From a virus, in the IMG/VR virus record IMGVR_UViG_3300047553_000019, positions 1 through 21,550 of that record: a stretch of DNA of 21,550 nucleotides; one strand, given 5' to 3'. Below are positions 1 through 4,989 of the stretch, piece after piece; the stretch's first letter is position 1, and every line of letters begins with the position of its first letter. The position numbers and the translations under genes are program-made. The notes below the pieces were generated by a model. That model saw only the letters and a program-made list of their open reading frames with translations. It searched no databases and had not been told where the DNA came from.

Positions 1-60
1 CTTATGGATGCAGTCCTTTACTTGGAGAAACTAAAACAAGAATTAAAGAAAAGTATTTAA
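1..60 (+). CDS. C-terminal end of an unidentified plus-strand gene (partial)
   Basis: The first frame is open from base 1 and ends with TAA at 58-60, giving 19 residues rich in Lys, Leu and Glu (ending LKQELKKSI), which look like the end of a helix. The start lies outside the window. The next plus-strand gene begins 16 bases later, so this is probably the previous gene of the same operon. Too little is visible to assign a function. Confidence 0.55.
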   Translation, partial: LMDAVLYLEKLKQELKKSI

Positions 61-76
61 TCATAAAACAAATAAC

Positions 77-331
77 ATGGCAACAACAAAAAATGAAGAT
101 TTCTTAGGCAGATGCCAAACAATGAAATCAGCTTATGGTTCTTTTAAAAAAGTATCATTCGGACCAGATGACTTAAAGAAAATGAACGAATGGGCTAAAA
201 ACAACAAAGGTTGGGTGAATATCCTAATCAAGACTAAAAAGACAACATCTCCGGATCAATCAGACTTCTATTGTCAAATGGACACATGGAGTCCAGACGG
301 AGGTAATTACAAAAAAGACTTACCATTCTAG
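77..331 (+). CDS. Small conserved-looking protein of unknown function (84 aa)
   Basis: A soluble protein of 84 residues with no signal peptide or membrane segment. It is basic in the middle (FKKV, DLKKMNEWAKNNKGW) and ends with aromatic and acidic residues (FYCQMDTWSPDGGNY). I do not recognise a family. The ATG at 77 is preceded by an A-rich leader (AAACAAATAAC) as expected for Bacteroidota. The gene sits between the partial gene and the 60-aa membrane protein, with a single base between its stop and the next ATG, so it belongs to a plus-strand operon that is separate from the structural genes. In tailed phages an oppositely oriented operon beside the late genes is usually early or replication-related; that is inference only. 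Confidence 0.7.
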   Translation: MATTKNEDFLGRCQTMKSAYGSFKKVSFGPDDLKKMNEWAKNNKGWVNILIKTKKTTSPDQSDFYCQMDTWSPDGGNYKKDLPF

Positions 332-332
332 T

Positions 333-515
333 ATGAAACTAATTTTACAAATGCTTGGCAATATTATTGCCTTATTAGTAGTCCTCTATTTACCATTTGC
401 ATTTATAGTAAATACCTGGAATCCTACTGAATGGAATGTTTATATAAGATGCTTATATGTTCTTAGCTTTGTAGCTGTTGTAACATATGGCTTCGAGCAA
501 TACAAGAAGAAATAA
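333..515 (+). CDS. Small two-helix membrane protein (60 aa)
   Basis: The protein has two hydrophobic stretches, about residues 3-27 (LILQMLGNIIALLVVLYLPF) and 37-53, separated by a short polar turn with Trp and Asn, and a basic end (EQYKKK). This predicts a small inner-membrane hairpin protein. The ATG lies one base after the stop of the 84-aa gene, so translation is probably coupled. It is the last gene of the plus-strand operon, since a rho-independent terminator follows about 35 bases downstream. The function is unknown. A holin-like role cannot be excluded from topology, but the lysis genes are on the other strand. Confidence 0.65.
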   Translation: MKLILQMLGNIIALLVVLYLPFAFIVNTWNPTEWNVYIRCLYVLSFVAVVTYGFEQYKKK

Positions 516-548
516 TTTGTGTTTTGTAGTTTATAGTTTAAAGTGAAA

Positions 549-574
549 GGGTAGTAGAAATACTACCTTTTTTT
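549..574 (+). terminator. Rho-independent terminator of the left plus-strand operon
   Basis: The hairpin GGTAGTA-GAAA-TACTACC is a perfect 7-bp stem with a GAAA tetraloop, with one extra G at its base, and is followed directly by seven T on the plus strand. It lies about 35 bases after the stop of the 60-aa membrane protein. Confidence 0.85.
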
Positions 575-590
575 ATGCAATAATGAACCG

Positions 591-627
591 TTTATCAATC
601 ATATTCGGCTCATAATTGATTGATAAA
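591..627. repeat. 11-bp perfect inverted repeat, 15-base spacer
   Basis: TTTATCAATCA at 591-601 is mirrored by TGATTGATAAA at 617-627. There is no T-run after it, so it is not a terminator. It could be a protein-binding site or part of an attachment or origin region; nothing in the window decides this. Confidence 0.6.
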
Positions 628-663
628 TGAGTCTTATATGAACGATAATGTGTATTTTATAGA

Positions 664-717
664 ATAATTGCACTATCAAATATGCATTACATGGCATAAT
701 TGCACAATCAAATGTGC
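664..717. repeat. Pair of 22-bp direct repeats, each partly palindromic
   Basis: ATAATTGCACTATCAAATATGC (split here as ATAATTGCAC + TATCAAATATGC) at 664-685 recurs at 696-717 with two substitutions, 32 bases apart, close to three helical turns. The second copy contains the perfect dyad GCACA-ATCAAA-TGTGC; in the first the dyad is imperfect. The spacing and symmetry fit two sites for a DNA-binding protein. Confidence 0.6.
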
Positions 718-738
718 TTTTTATGTCACATTATGAAC

Positions 739-766
739 AAAAAAGCCCCTCGTAGAAACGAAGGGC
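739..766 (-). terminator. Second minus-strand terminator
   Basis: Read on the minus strand, GCCCTTCGT and ACGAGGGGC pair over 9 bp (one G-U wobble) around a 4-base loop (TTCT), followed by six T. On the plus strand the wobble becomes an A-C mismatch, so the structure favours leftward transcripts. It lies 170 bases beyond the first terminator of that operon. Confidence 0.75.
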
Positions 767-908
767 GTACATGCAATAAAAATCAAAGTCAAATTCAAGA
801 AAACTATGTCATGTAAAATTAATAAGCTTATTTTAATCTACCAAATAATTTATACCTGATATGATATAAATGTATATTGATTTAACACTTTTATAACTTA
901 TAGGGTAT

Positions 909-939
909 AAAAAAACTGCCTTTTTTAAGGGCAGTCTTT
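909..939 (-). terminator. Minus-strand terminator after the 88-aa gene
   Basis: On the minus strand ACTGCC pairs with GGCAGT around an A/T-rich loop that can add two more pairs with a bulged base, followed by seven T. It lies about 30 bases after the stop of the 88-aa gene. Confidence 0.75.
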
Positions 940-968
940 AACCATAACCAACACAACATGAGAGCCTC

Positions 969-1235
969 TTATTGACTACGATTGGTTTTATCGTAGAACT
1001 TAGTTAATACTGATCCGTAGAGAACAGCTTGAAGTCTGCTTACAAAGCTATCCATAGACTCATCCACATGGAAAAAGTCCTCAGATTGCATATAGATAAA
1101 ACATCTATCAGCATCTTCATCGTCAGGTACTACACTCTCTACTAGATGTACATTGATATACGAGTCTACTGGTTCGTAGCTTTCCTCGTACTCATAGCTG
1201 TCATCCTCCGTAAGTTGTGTTATGTGCATTAACAT
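969..1235 (-). CDS. Acidic 88-aa protein, FlbD-like in layout
   Basis: The protein begins MLMHITQLTEDD, has a very acidic and Tyr-rich insertion (residues 10-25), then YINVHLVESVVP, then FIYMQSEDFFHVDESMDSFVSRL. The order I-x-x-L-T, I-N-x-x-x-I/V-x-x-V, a beta strand, then V-x-E-S plus a helix, matches the layout of FlbD-like small proteins, which have a general pattern of LT...(I)N...I..V.......V.ESV.EV. Similar small proteins occur in Bacteroidota phages as far as I recall; the function there is unknown. Its start overlaps the end of the 51-aa frame by 35 bases, and a terminator follows. The FlbD resemblance is inferred from pattern only. Confidence 0.7.
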   Translation of the reverse strand: MLMHITQLTEDDSYEYEESYEPVDSYINVHLVESVVPDDEDADRCFIYMQSEDFFHVDESMDSFVSRLQAVLYGSVLTKFYDKTNRSQ

Positions 1236-1356
1236 TTAGTACACTATTTTTAAGTACAGTTAGTCTTAATTCCCTAATAATCAATTGCAATTTTGCTTCC
1301 AAATACTGCTTTTCTTTCATTAATTCAGCAATTTTAACATCTGCTTCTCTACTCAT
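1201..1356 (-). CDS. Small coiled-coil protein (51 aa)
   Basis: An ATG at 1356 opens a frame to TGA at 1201-1203. The product starts MSREADVKIAELMKEKQYLE and continues as one predicted amphipathic helix with heptad-like Leu and Ile spacing to about residue 40, then a polar tail. It follows the terminator of the phosphoesterase gene by about 30 bases and its last 35 bases overlap the start of the 88-aa gene in another frame, which suggests translational coupling. No family is recognised. Support is positional and compositional, so a non-coding leader remains possible. Confidence 0.5.
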   Translation of the reverse strand: MSREADVKIAELMKEKQYLEAKLQLIIRELRLTVLKNSVLNVNAHNTTYGG

Positions 1357-1384
1357 ACAAATTTACTATTTAATTATTTTAGAT

Positions 1385-1425
1385 AAAAAAGTGCATACTC
1401 AATTGATTATCAATTAAATACGCAC
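1385..1425 (-). terminator. Long hairpin terminator ending the structural/lysis operon
   Basis: On the minus strand, arms at about 1425-1409 and 1407-1391 can pair over up to 17 positions with three G-U wobbles, and six T follow (1390-1385). The pairs nearest the loop will not all form. On the plus strand these wobbles become mismatches, making the terminator strongly directional. It lies about 20 bases after the phosphoesterase stop. Confidence 0.85.
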
Positions 1426-1447
1426 TCTAGTTTTTAGAACTACTGCC

Positions 1448-2155
1448 TTACTTCGTCTTGGGAAGTCTTATTATTTTACTTCCTAAAGGCATCGGAACAA
1501 ATATAGCGATTCTTCCACCATCTAAAACAACTCCACAACCTAATGTTGGTCGTTTGGGGAAAGGTTTAGAATACTCCATTGCGTAGGCGTTTATATCGAT
1601 TCCGCAGCCTACATTCATACCGAATATCATGTCTTTATCTGAGCTACTATATAGTACACCTCCAAAGCTATGGATATGACCTATAACGGTAGATTGTCTA
1701 GCATCTCTTGCTCTATTGATAGCACCTGCCTGTCCTGAGCTACCTGTACCATGAGTGTACAAAACACCGTCTATTTCCCATTCTAAAGCCCATTTCCAGC
1801 CTTTTGGTGCATCCCAAGCATCTTCATAGGATTTAATAAATCGGTTCGGTAATCCAGTCGTTTGAGCCTTTCTTTTATGCAAAGCAGAATGGTTCCCTAT
1901 GCATACTTTTACATTAGGGAACCTCTTATACCAGATGTTTAATTGTTTTTGTGCTTCTTCTGATTCTTTAGAAGCTGAATGTCCATTAGGATTGGACTCG
2001 TGATAGCTGATAGCGTGGTTATCTACTTCGTCACCAATGTGGACTATTTCAGAACATTGGAACTTGTTGAATACCTCGTAGCAGAACTGTAGATACTGTG
2101 GGTGGCAAAATGGGAAATGTGTATCTCCGATGATGCCTACATTTTTTTTGCTCAT
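1448..2155 (-). CDS. Calcineurin-like metallophosphoesterase (235 aa)
   Basis: A two-metal phosphoesterase with every motif of the family in order: GDTH (D11, H13), GDEVDNH (D42), GNH (N88, H89), THG (H135) and GHIH (H160, H162). These are the residues that bind the catalytic metal pair, so the enzyme should be active on phosphomonoesters, phosphodiesters or nucleic acid; the substrate cannot be read from the sequence. There is no signal peptide, so it acts in the cytoplasm. The length is normal for phage members. It is the last gene of the late operon, 20 bases after the endolysin stop and just before a strong terminator. The start ATGAGCAAA has an A/C-rich leader and no obvious ribosome site. 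Confidence 0.85.
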   Translation of the reverse strand: MSKKNVGIIGDTHFPFCHPQYLQFCYEVFNKFQCSEIVHIGDEVDNHAISYHESNPNGHSASKESEEAQKQLNIWYKRFPNVKVCIGNHSALHKRKAQTTGLPNRFIKSYEDAWDAPKGWKWALEWEIDGVLYTHGTGSSGQAGAINRARDARQSTVIGHIHSFGGVLYSSSDKDMIFGMNVGCGIDINAYAMEYSKPFPKRPTLGCGVVLDGGRIAIFVPMPLGSKIIRLPKTK

Positions 2156-2175
2156 TATGTTGGTTGTTGGTTAGA

Positions 2176-2637
2176 TTACTTATATGGTGCGTAAGCTGTT
2201 CTTCCGTTTGTTTTGATTGCTCTTAATACTTGCTTTCTATTTTTACCTGCATTGTAAGAAACATGCACCCAATCAGGCTTATTGTTATCTCCAAACTCCC
2301 AAATCAATTGGTCGAACTCTAAATTGTCTTTAATGTAGTTAAAGATTTGAGTATTGTTCTTACCACTCATGCCATCCATATCAATGTCAGCAGCCTTGCC
2401 TTCACAATGTTGTGAACTTAATGATCCACCGATAAAGTGGTTTAAGTTCTTACTTCTATATCCTGAAGAGATATTTAAAGGACCTTCGTTAAAAATTCTT
2501 ACAGGCTCAAGTACTTTCTCGCAAAGCACTTTTAAGTTAGCCTGATGTTCTGGAGTAGGATCGTTAGATACTCCATGTCTTTTTGCTGATTCACTTCTTG
2601 TAAACTCAGCTAAGTCGAAATGTGCAGATAATTTCAT
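2176..2637 (-). CDS. M15-family peptidase, endolysin (153 aa)
   Basis: A single-domain zinc peptidase of the M15 type (peptidase M15_3/D-Ala-D-Ala or L-Ala-D-Glu endopeptidase group), which cleaves cross-linking or stem peptides in peptidoglycan. The sequence shows SSGYRS (about 57-62), SQHCEGKAADID with zinc ligands H77 and D84, the probable catalytic Glu in LIWEF (E114) and the third ligand in WVHVSY (H125). It has no signal peptide, so export would depend on a holin, and a holin candidate is encoded two genes upstream. The ATG is one base after the stop of the 28-aa membrane peptide, giving a tightly coupled cassette. The length is complete for the family. Confidence 0.92.
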   Translation of the reverse strand: MKLSAHFDLAEFTRSESAKRHGVSNDPTPEHQANLKVLCEKVLEPVRIFNEGPLNISSGYRSKNLNHFIGGSLSSQHCEGKAADIDMDGMSGKNNTQIFNYIKDNLEFDQLIWEFGDNNKPDWVHVSYNAGKNRKQVLRAIKTNGRTAYAPYK

Positions 2638-2638
2638 T

Positions 2639-2725
2639 CTATATCATTTTAGCAAAGAAATATACGATAAGGCTTAACCACATAATAGTTGCACCAATCA
2701 ATATTCTCTTTTCGTAATTAGTCAT
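2639..2725 (-). CDS. 28-aa single-span membrane peptide in the lysis cassette
   Basis: An ATG at 2725 overlaps the last bases of the holin candidate in another frame, and its TAG stop at 2639-2641 is one base before the endolysin ATG. The peptide is MTNYEKRIL followed by an almost unbroken hydrophobic stretch (IGATIMWLSLIVYFFA) and a short KMI end. The short basic N-terminus suggests the N-terminus stays in the cytoplasm. Exact packing between two functional genes, with an 8-base overlap upstream and a 1-base gap downstream, argues that it is translated. A role as antiholin or pinholin-type helper is conceivable but not shown. Confidence 0.6.
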   Translation of the reverse strand: MTNYEKRILIGATIMWLSLIVYFFAKMI

Positions 2726-2933
2726 TCTTTTTAAATATTTTTTCTACTGATGTTAAGCCTAAACAGCCAAACGCTAACAAAGCTACTGATTCTACAAGAA
2801 TTGGACTTGGAGCTGTATGCTCGTCACTAAAGCTATTATGATACATAGTAACACAAAGTGCTACAGTACACAATAAACCACATATTCTTTTCATGCTTAA
2901 TTGACCTGATTCGTCACAAAAAAATTGTTTCAT
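2718..2933 (-). CDS. Putative holin, two membrane helices (71 aa)
   Basis: The protein starts MKQFFCDESGQLSMKRICG, a polar N-terminus like that of small Bacteroidota phage holins (FF-x-D-x-G-x-x-S-x-x-R), then has two hydrophobic segments at about 17-32 and 44-62, and a basic end (EKIFKKND). Holins of this size collect in the inner membrane and open it at a set time to release the endolysin. Position next to the M15 peptidase supports the role. Cys residues at 6, 18, 22, 27 and 57 are numerous for so short a protein. A membrane protein is certain by hydropathy; the holin role is inferred. Confidence 0.7.
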   Translation of the reverse strand: MKQFFCDESGQLSMKRICGLLCTVALCVTMYHNSFSDEHTAPSPILVESVALLAFGCLGLTSVEKIFKKND

Positions 2934-2934
2934 A

Positions 2935-3318
2935 CTATTGTAATTGACTAAATTGTAAAATGATTATAAATATTAACATCAGCTTACTTGCTGCGCGTAC
3001 TTTGTCTATTTTTCTTTGATTTTGCTCGAAATCTTGGTATAAAGATTTGTTAATTGAGTACTTATATTTCCAATTATAGAAGCTATCTTTTTCAATAGTT
3101 CTAACGCTGAGTAAAGAGTCATTCTTTTTAAGTTTTAATTGTAAATTATTTATAGAGTCATGATATGACCTATAAAGATTATTGATTGTATCAGCTTGTC
3201 CTATGGTTATAATCACCACAGAATCCTGACCTATCTTCTTAGTTTTTGGGTATTGCGAGAATGTTAAAGTTGGTACCAGTATCAACACCAACGCTATCAA
3301 GCTTAATCTTAACTTCAT
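2935..3318 (-). CDS. Exported protein with C-terminal membrane helix, spanin-like topology (127 aa)
   Basis: Residues 1-22 form a signal peptide (basic MKLRL, a hydrophobic core, then LTFSQ as the likely cleavage region). A polar periplasmic stretch with predicted helices follows (NNLYRSYHDSINNLQLKLKK and beyond), and a hydrophobic helix ends the protein (KLMLIFIIILQF, about 112-124). Two anchors around a periplasmic rod resemble a unimolecular spanin, which joins inner and outer membranes in lysis, but no lipobox Cys is present, so the outer-membrane anchor would have to differ. The first 80 bases, which encode the signal peptide, overlap the end of the 110-aa gene in another frame. Function is inferred from topology and position only. 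Confidence 0.6.
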   Translation of the reverse strand: MKLRLSLIALVLILVPTLTFSQYPKTKKIGQDSVVIITIGQADTINNLYRSYHDSINNLQLKLKKNDSLLSVRTIEKDSFYNWKYKYSINKSLYQDFEQNQRKIDKVRAASKLMLIFIIILQFSQLQ

Positions 3319-3571
3319 TTAATTCTGTTTTTAGGGCTATAGTCTCTTGTTTCAGTTCAGTTACCTTACTAACGGTTTGCGTTACTATTGCCTCTTTGGC
3401 TTTATCTGCTTTTACTTGAACTTCCTTGTTCTTAGACAAGGTTTGATGAAACTCATCTAATAACTTTTGTAGTTCCTTGTCTTCTTTTGGAGACTGATCT
3501 GGTTTGTCGGTTACCTTGTGACCAACTACTAAAACACCAGATAATAAGAAAATTAAGAAGGTAGCTTTCAT
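3239..3571 (-). CDS. Exported or anchored coiled-coil protein (110 aa)
   Basis: A hydrophobic N-terminus (residues 4-17, FLIFLLSGVLVVGH) is followed by a charged region rich in Lys, Glu and Gln that is predicted to be a long helix or coiled coil (about 28-92). There is no lipobox Cys. The N-terminal anchor plus periplasmic coiled coil is the layout of an inner-membrane spanin, and the next gene overlaps its 3' end by 80 bases, as in nested Rz/Rz1 pairs. The start overlaps the last base of the 101-aa gene (TAATG). The family is not recognised, so the spanin idea rests on topology and gene order. Confidence 0.6.
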   Translation of the reverse strand: MKATFLIFLLSGVLVVGHKVTDKPDQSPKEDKELQKLLDEFHQTLSKNKEVQVKADKAKEAIVTQTVSKVTELKQETIALKTELNEVKIKLDSVGVDTGTNFNILAIPKN

Positions 3572-3876
3572 TATTTAACTGACTTTTTAATTGCCCCTAA
3601 AGCATCTAAAGTCTCGAGCTTAGTCGTAGTCGATGAAAGGGCTGTTTTACATTCTATTAACGCCTGAGTTTTTAAGCTATCTCTAAACTCAAGATTCTTG
3701 ATTCTGTATTCCTGGTCGTCTATTCTACTATTGAAATTACTCCTAATATCTACATATAATGCAGAGATTCCTACAATAACTAGGAATAGAGTTCCCACAA
3801 TGGGATTTTTAGCGAAATCTTTAAAGCTAATCGGAAGAGGATTAGCACTCACATTTAAGCCTTTTTTCGGAGCCAT
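3571..3876 (-). CDS. Membrane protein with single span and coiled coil (101 aa)
   Basis: A 25-residue N-terminal part (MAPKKGLNVSANPLP...) precedes one hydrophobic span (about 26-44, IVGTLFLVIVGISALYV) and a helical, charged tail (SRIDDQEYRIKNLEFRDSLK) that probably forms a short coiled coil. It lies between the 198-aa membrane protein (3-base gap) and the 110-aa exported protein (1-base overlap), within the lysis part of the operon. I do not recognise the family; a role in lysis or membrane assembly is an inference from position. Confidence 0.65.
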   Translation of the reverse strand: MAPKKGLNVSANPLPISFKDFAKNPIVGTLFLVIVGISALYVDIRSNFNSRIDDQEYRIKNLEFRDSLKTQALIECKTALSSTTTKLETLDALGAIKKSVK

Positions 3877-3879
3877 CTT

Positions 3880-4476
3880 TTATTTTTTACCAATTTTAAG
3901 GTAGAAGCTACCTGAGTAGCCAATACCACCTGTTTTATATAAATCTAAACTAAGCCCCATTAGAGCCTTATTTTTGGTATTTAGCATCAAAGAAGGACTT
4001 ACTACTTGTAAGCCATTAAGTGGTCTAAAATCGCCTCTAAAGCCCAAATAAATGGTATTCTTAGGTTTCTCTACATAAAGTTGCTTGGTAATGATGGTTT
4101 TTTCAGTCAAATTAGCCATAAAAGACCTAGAAAGTATCTTATTTTGGCTTATAGTGTCTGTAATCACAAAAGTATTACTATCTTTTTTAATAGTATCTAC
4201 ATACGCCTTAACTGCAAAATAGTCGTTTAAGACTTTAACTGTGTCATGTATAATATGTTCCACAGTATCGGTTAAAATGATATACGATTGTATATCTTTT
4301 CCTTGTTTGTATTTAACCAAAGTTTTTTCCTGGAAAACTGTGTCATGAATTTCTGCAACTTTTTTATAGTTGCTGAGATTTTTAGGACTTCTTACATAGG
4401 TAGCATCCTTAAAAAACAATAGCCATAATACGATTAATACTATGGCTACCAATAAAATGTCCTTAATTCGGATCAT
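3880..4476 (-). CDS. N-terminally anchored periplasmic protein with beta-rich C-terminus (198 aa)
   Basis: An N-terminal membrane helix (about 6-22, ILLVAIVLIVLWLLFF) is followed by a long polar region with repeated D-T-V/I motifs (HDTVFQEK, LTDTVEHIIHDTVKV, ITDTIS) and a final section of alternating residues (TIYLGFRGDFRP, GLSLDLYKTGGIGYSG, FYLKIGKK) that looks like several antiparallel beta strands. The strands resemble the last part of an outer-membrane barrel. The start overlaps the stop of the 46-aa gene (TAATG). A bridging role between membranes is possible in this neighbourhood, but no family is recognised. Confidence 0.65.
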   Translation of the reverse strand: MIRIKDILLVAIVLIVLWLLFFKDATYVRSPKNLSNYKKVAEIHDTVFQEKTLVKYKQGKDIQSYIILTDTVEHIIHDTVKVLNDYFAVKAYVDTIKKDSNTFVITDTISQNKILSRSFMANLTEKTIITKQLYVEKPKNTIYLGFRGDFRPLNGLQVVSPSLMLNTKNKALMGLSLDLYKTGGIGYSGSFYLKIGKK

Positions 4477-4616
4477 TATGCTTCTTTTACTTCTTCTTTA
4501 GGAGCTTGTTCTTGAGCAGCCTTTTGTAAGATGTTTAAAATAGGTTGAGCATACTTAAATGGAGTTTCCAATAAGATAGCTTCTAACTGTTGTAATTGTT
4601 CGTTGCTTAATGTCAT
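4476..4616 (-). CDS. Small helical protein (46 aa)
   Basis: An ATG at 4616 opens a frame ending in TAA at 4476-4478, where the last A is also the first base of the next gene's ATG. The product begins MTLSNEQLQQLEAILLETPF, continues as a second helix (AQPILNILQKAAQEQA) and ends in a charged tail (PKEEVKEA). It has no membrane segment. The stop-start overlap supports real translation. It sits after the 113-aa fiber-adjacent gene, 32 bases downstream. The function is unknown. Confidence 0.65.
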   Translation of the reverse strand: MTLSNEQLQQLEAILLETPFKYAQPILNILQKAAQEQAPKEEVKEA

Positions 4617-4647
4617 ATGATTATTTTTTACAAATTTAAGGAAATTG

Positions 4648-4989
4648 TTATATAGTTGGGTTATTAAAAGGTAAAGGTAAAACGATAATTGGAGGATTGA
4701 TTATGTTTTCAATTTGATTAGCTAAACCTAAATCAATAGAAGCTACATCTAAACCAGCATCTAACCAGCCACAAACTTGCTCATAAGTTAAGTCTGGGTA
4801 AGCAGTAAAGTCTGTTGCACTTGGAGTAGCACAACCCATTGTTCCGTAAGAAGAAACTAAAATAGGTTCTCCGCCTACATATTGTTCAGCTTCTCTTGTC
4901 CAATGTACAGTTACTACTACATCAGTTAAACCATCTTCTGTTGGCTTAGTGTCCATTTGGTTTATAATCCATTTGTAAGTTATACTCAT
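4648..4989 (-). CDS. Fiber-adjacent phage protein of unknown function (113 aa)
   Basis: The sequence MSITYKWIINQMDTKPTEDGLTDVVVTVHW, followed by a short beta-rich core (GEPILVSSYGTMGC), then DFTAYPDLTYEQVCGWLDAGLD and a Pro-rich hydrophobic tail (NPPIIVLPLPF), matches a widespread group of small phage proteins that I recall encoded beside tail fibers in many phages, including marine ones (I believe catalogued as DUF7936). In those the pattern ITY.W.I..L......G..DVV..VHW and P.L.....v.gW is shared. Start and stop of neighbouring fiber overlap by 4 bases (ATGA). A role in fiber or tail assembly is plausible from position. The family function is not known to me. Confidence 0.7.
   Translation of the reverse strand: MSITYKWIINQMDTKPTEDGLTDVVVTVHWTREAEQYVGGEPILVSSYGTMGCATPSATDFTAYPDLTYEQVCGWLDAGLDVASIDLGLANQIENIINPPIIVLPLPFNNPTI

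Larger units (their letters stand above)
516..968. other. Convergent intergenic region with repeats, no convincing gene
   Basis: This 453-base stretch lies between the ends of a plus-strand and a minus-strand operon. It holds one plus-strand terminator (549-574), two minus-strand terminators (739-766 and 909-939), an 11-bp inverted repeat (591/617) and two 22-bp direct repeats (664 and 696). Open frames are short; the longest I noticed (34 codons from ATG 712) runs through a terminator stem. The section 770-908 is very AT-rich and I see no defined element in it. Confidence 0.7.

Noticed and set aside
712-816. 34-codon plus-strand frame starting ATG at 712 (MCFLCHIMNKKAPRR...)
   Set aside because: It runs straight through the stem of the terminator at 739-766 and lies in the repeat region; its amino-acid content follows from that structure, so it is probably chance.
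516-968. CRISPR-like array or tRNA in the convergent region
   Set aside because: Only two copies of the 22-bp repeat exist with a 10-base gap, and no cloverleaf pattern is seen.
1217-1417. 66-aa plus-strand frame across the 51-aa gene and its upstream hairpin
   Set aside because: It is the antisense of the coiled-coil frame and of a terminator, with Leu/Ile/Ser-rich composition typical of reverse-strand reading in AT-rich DNA.
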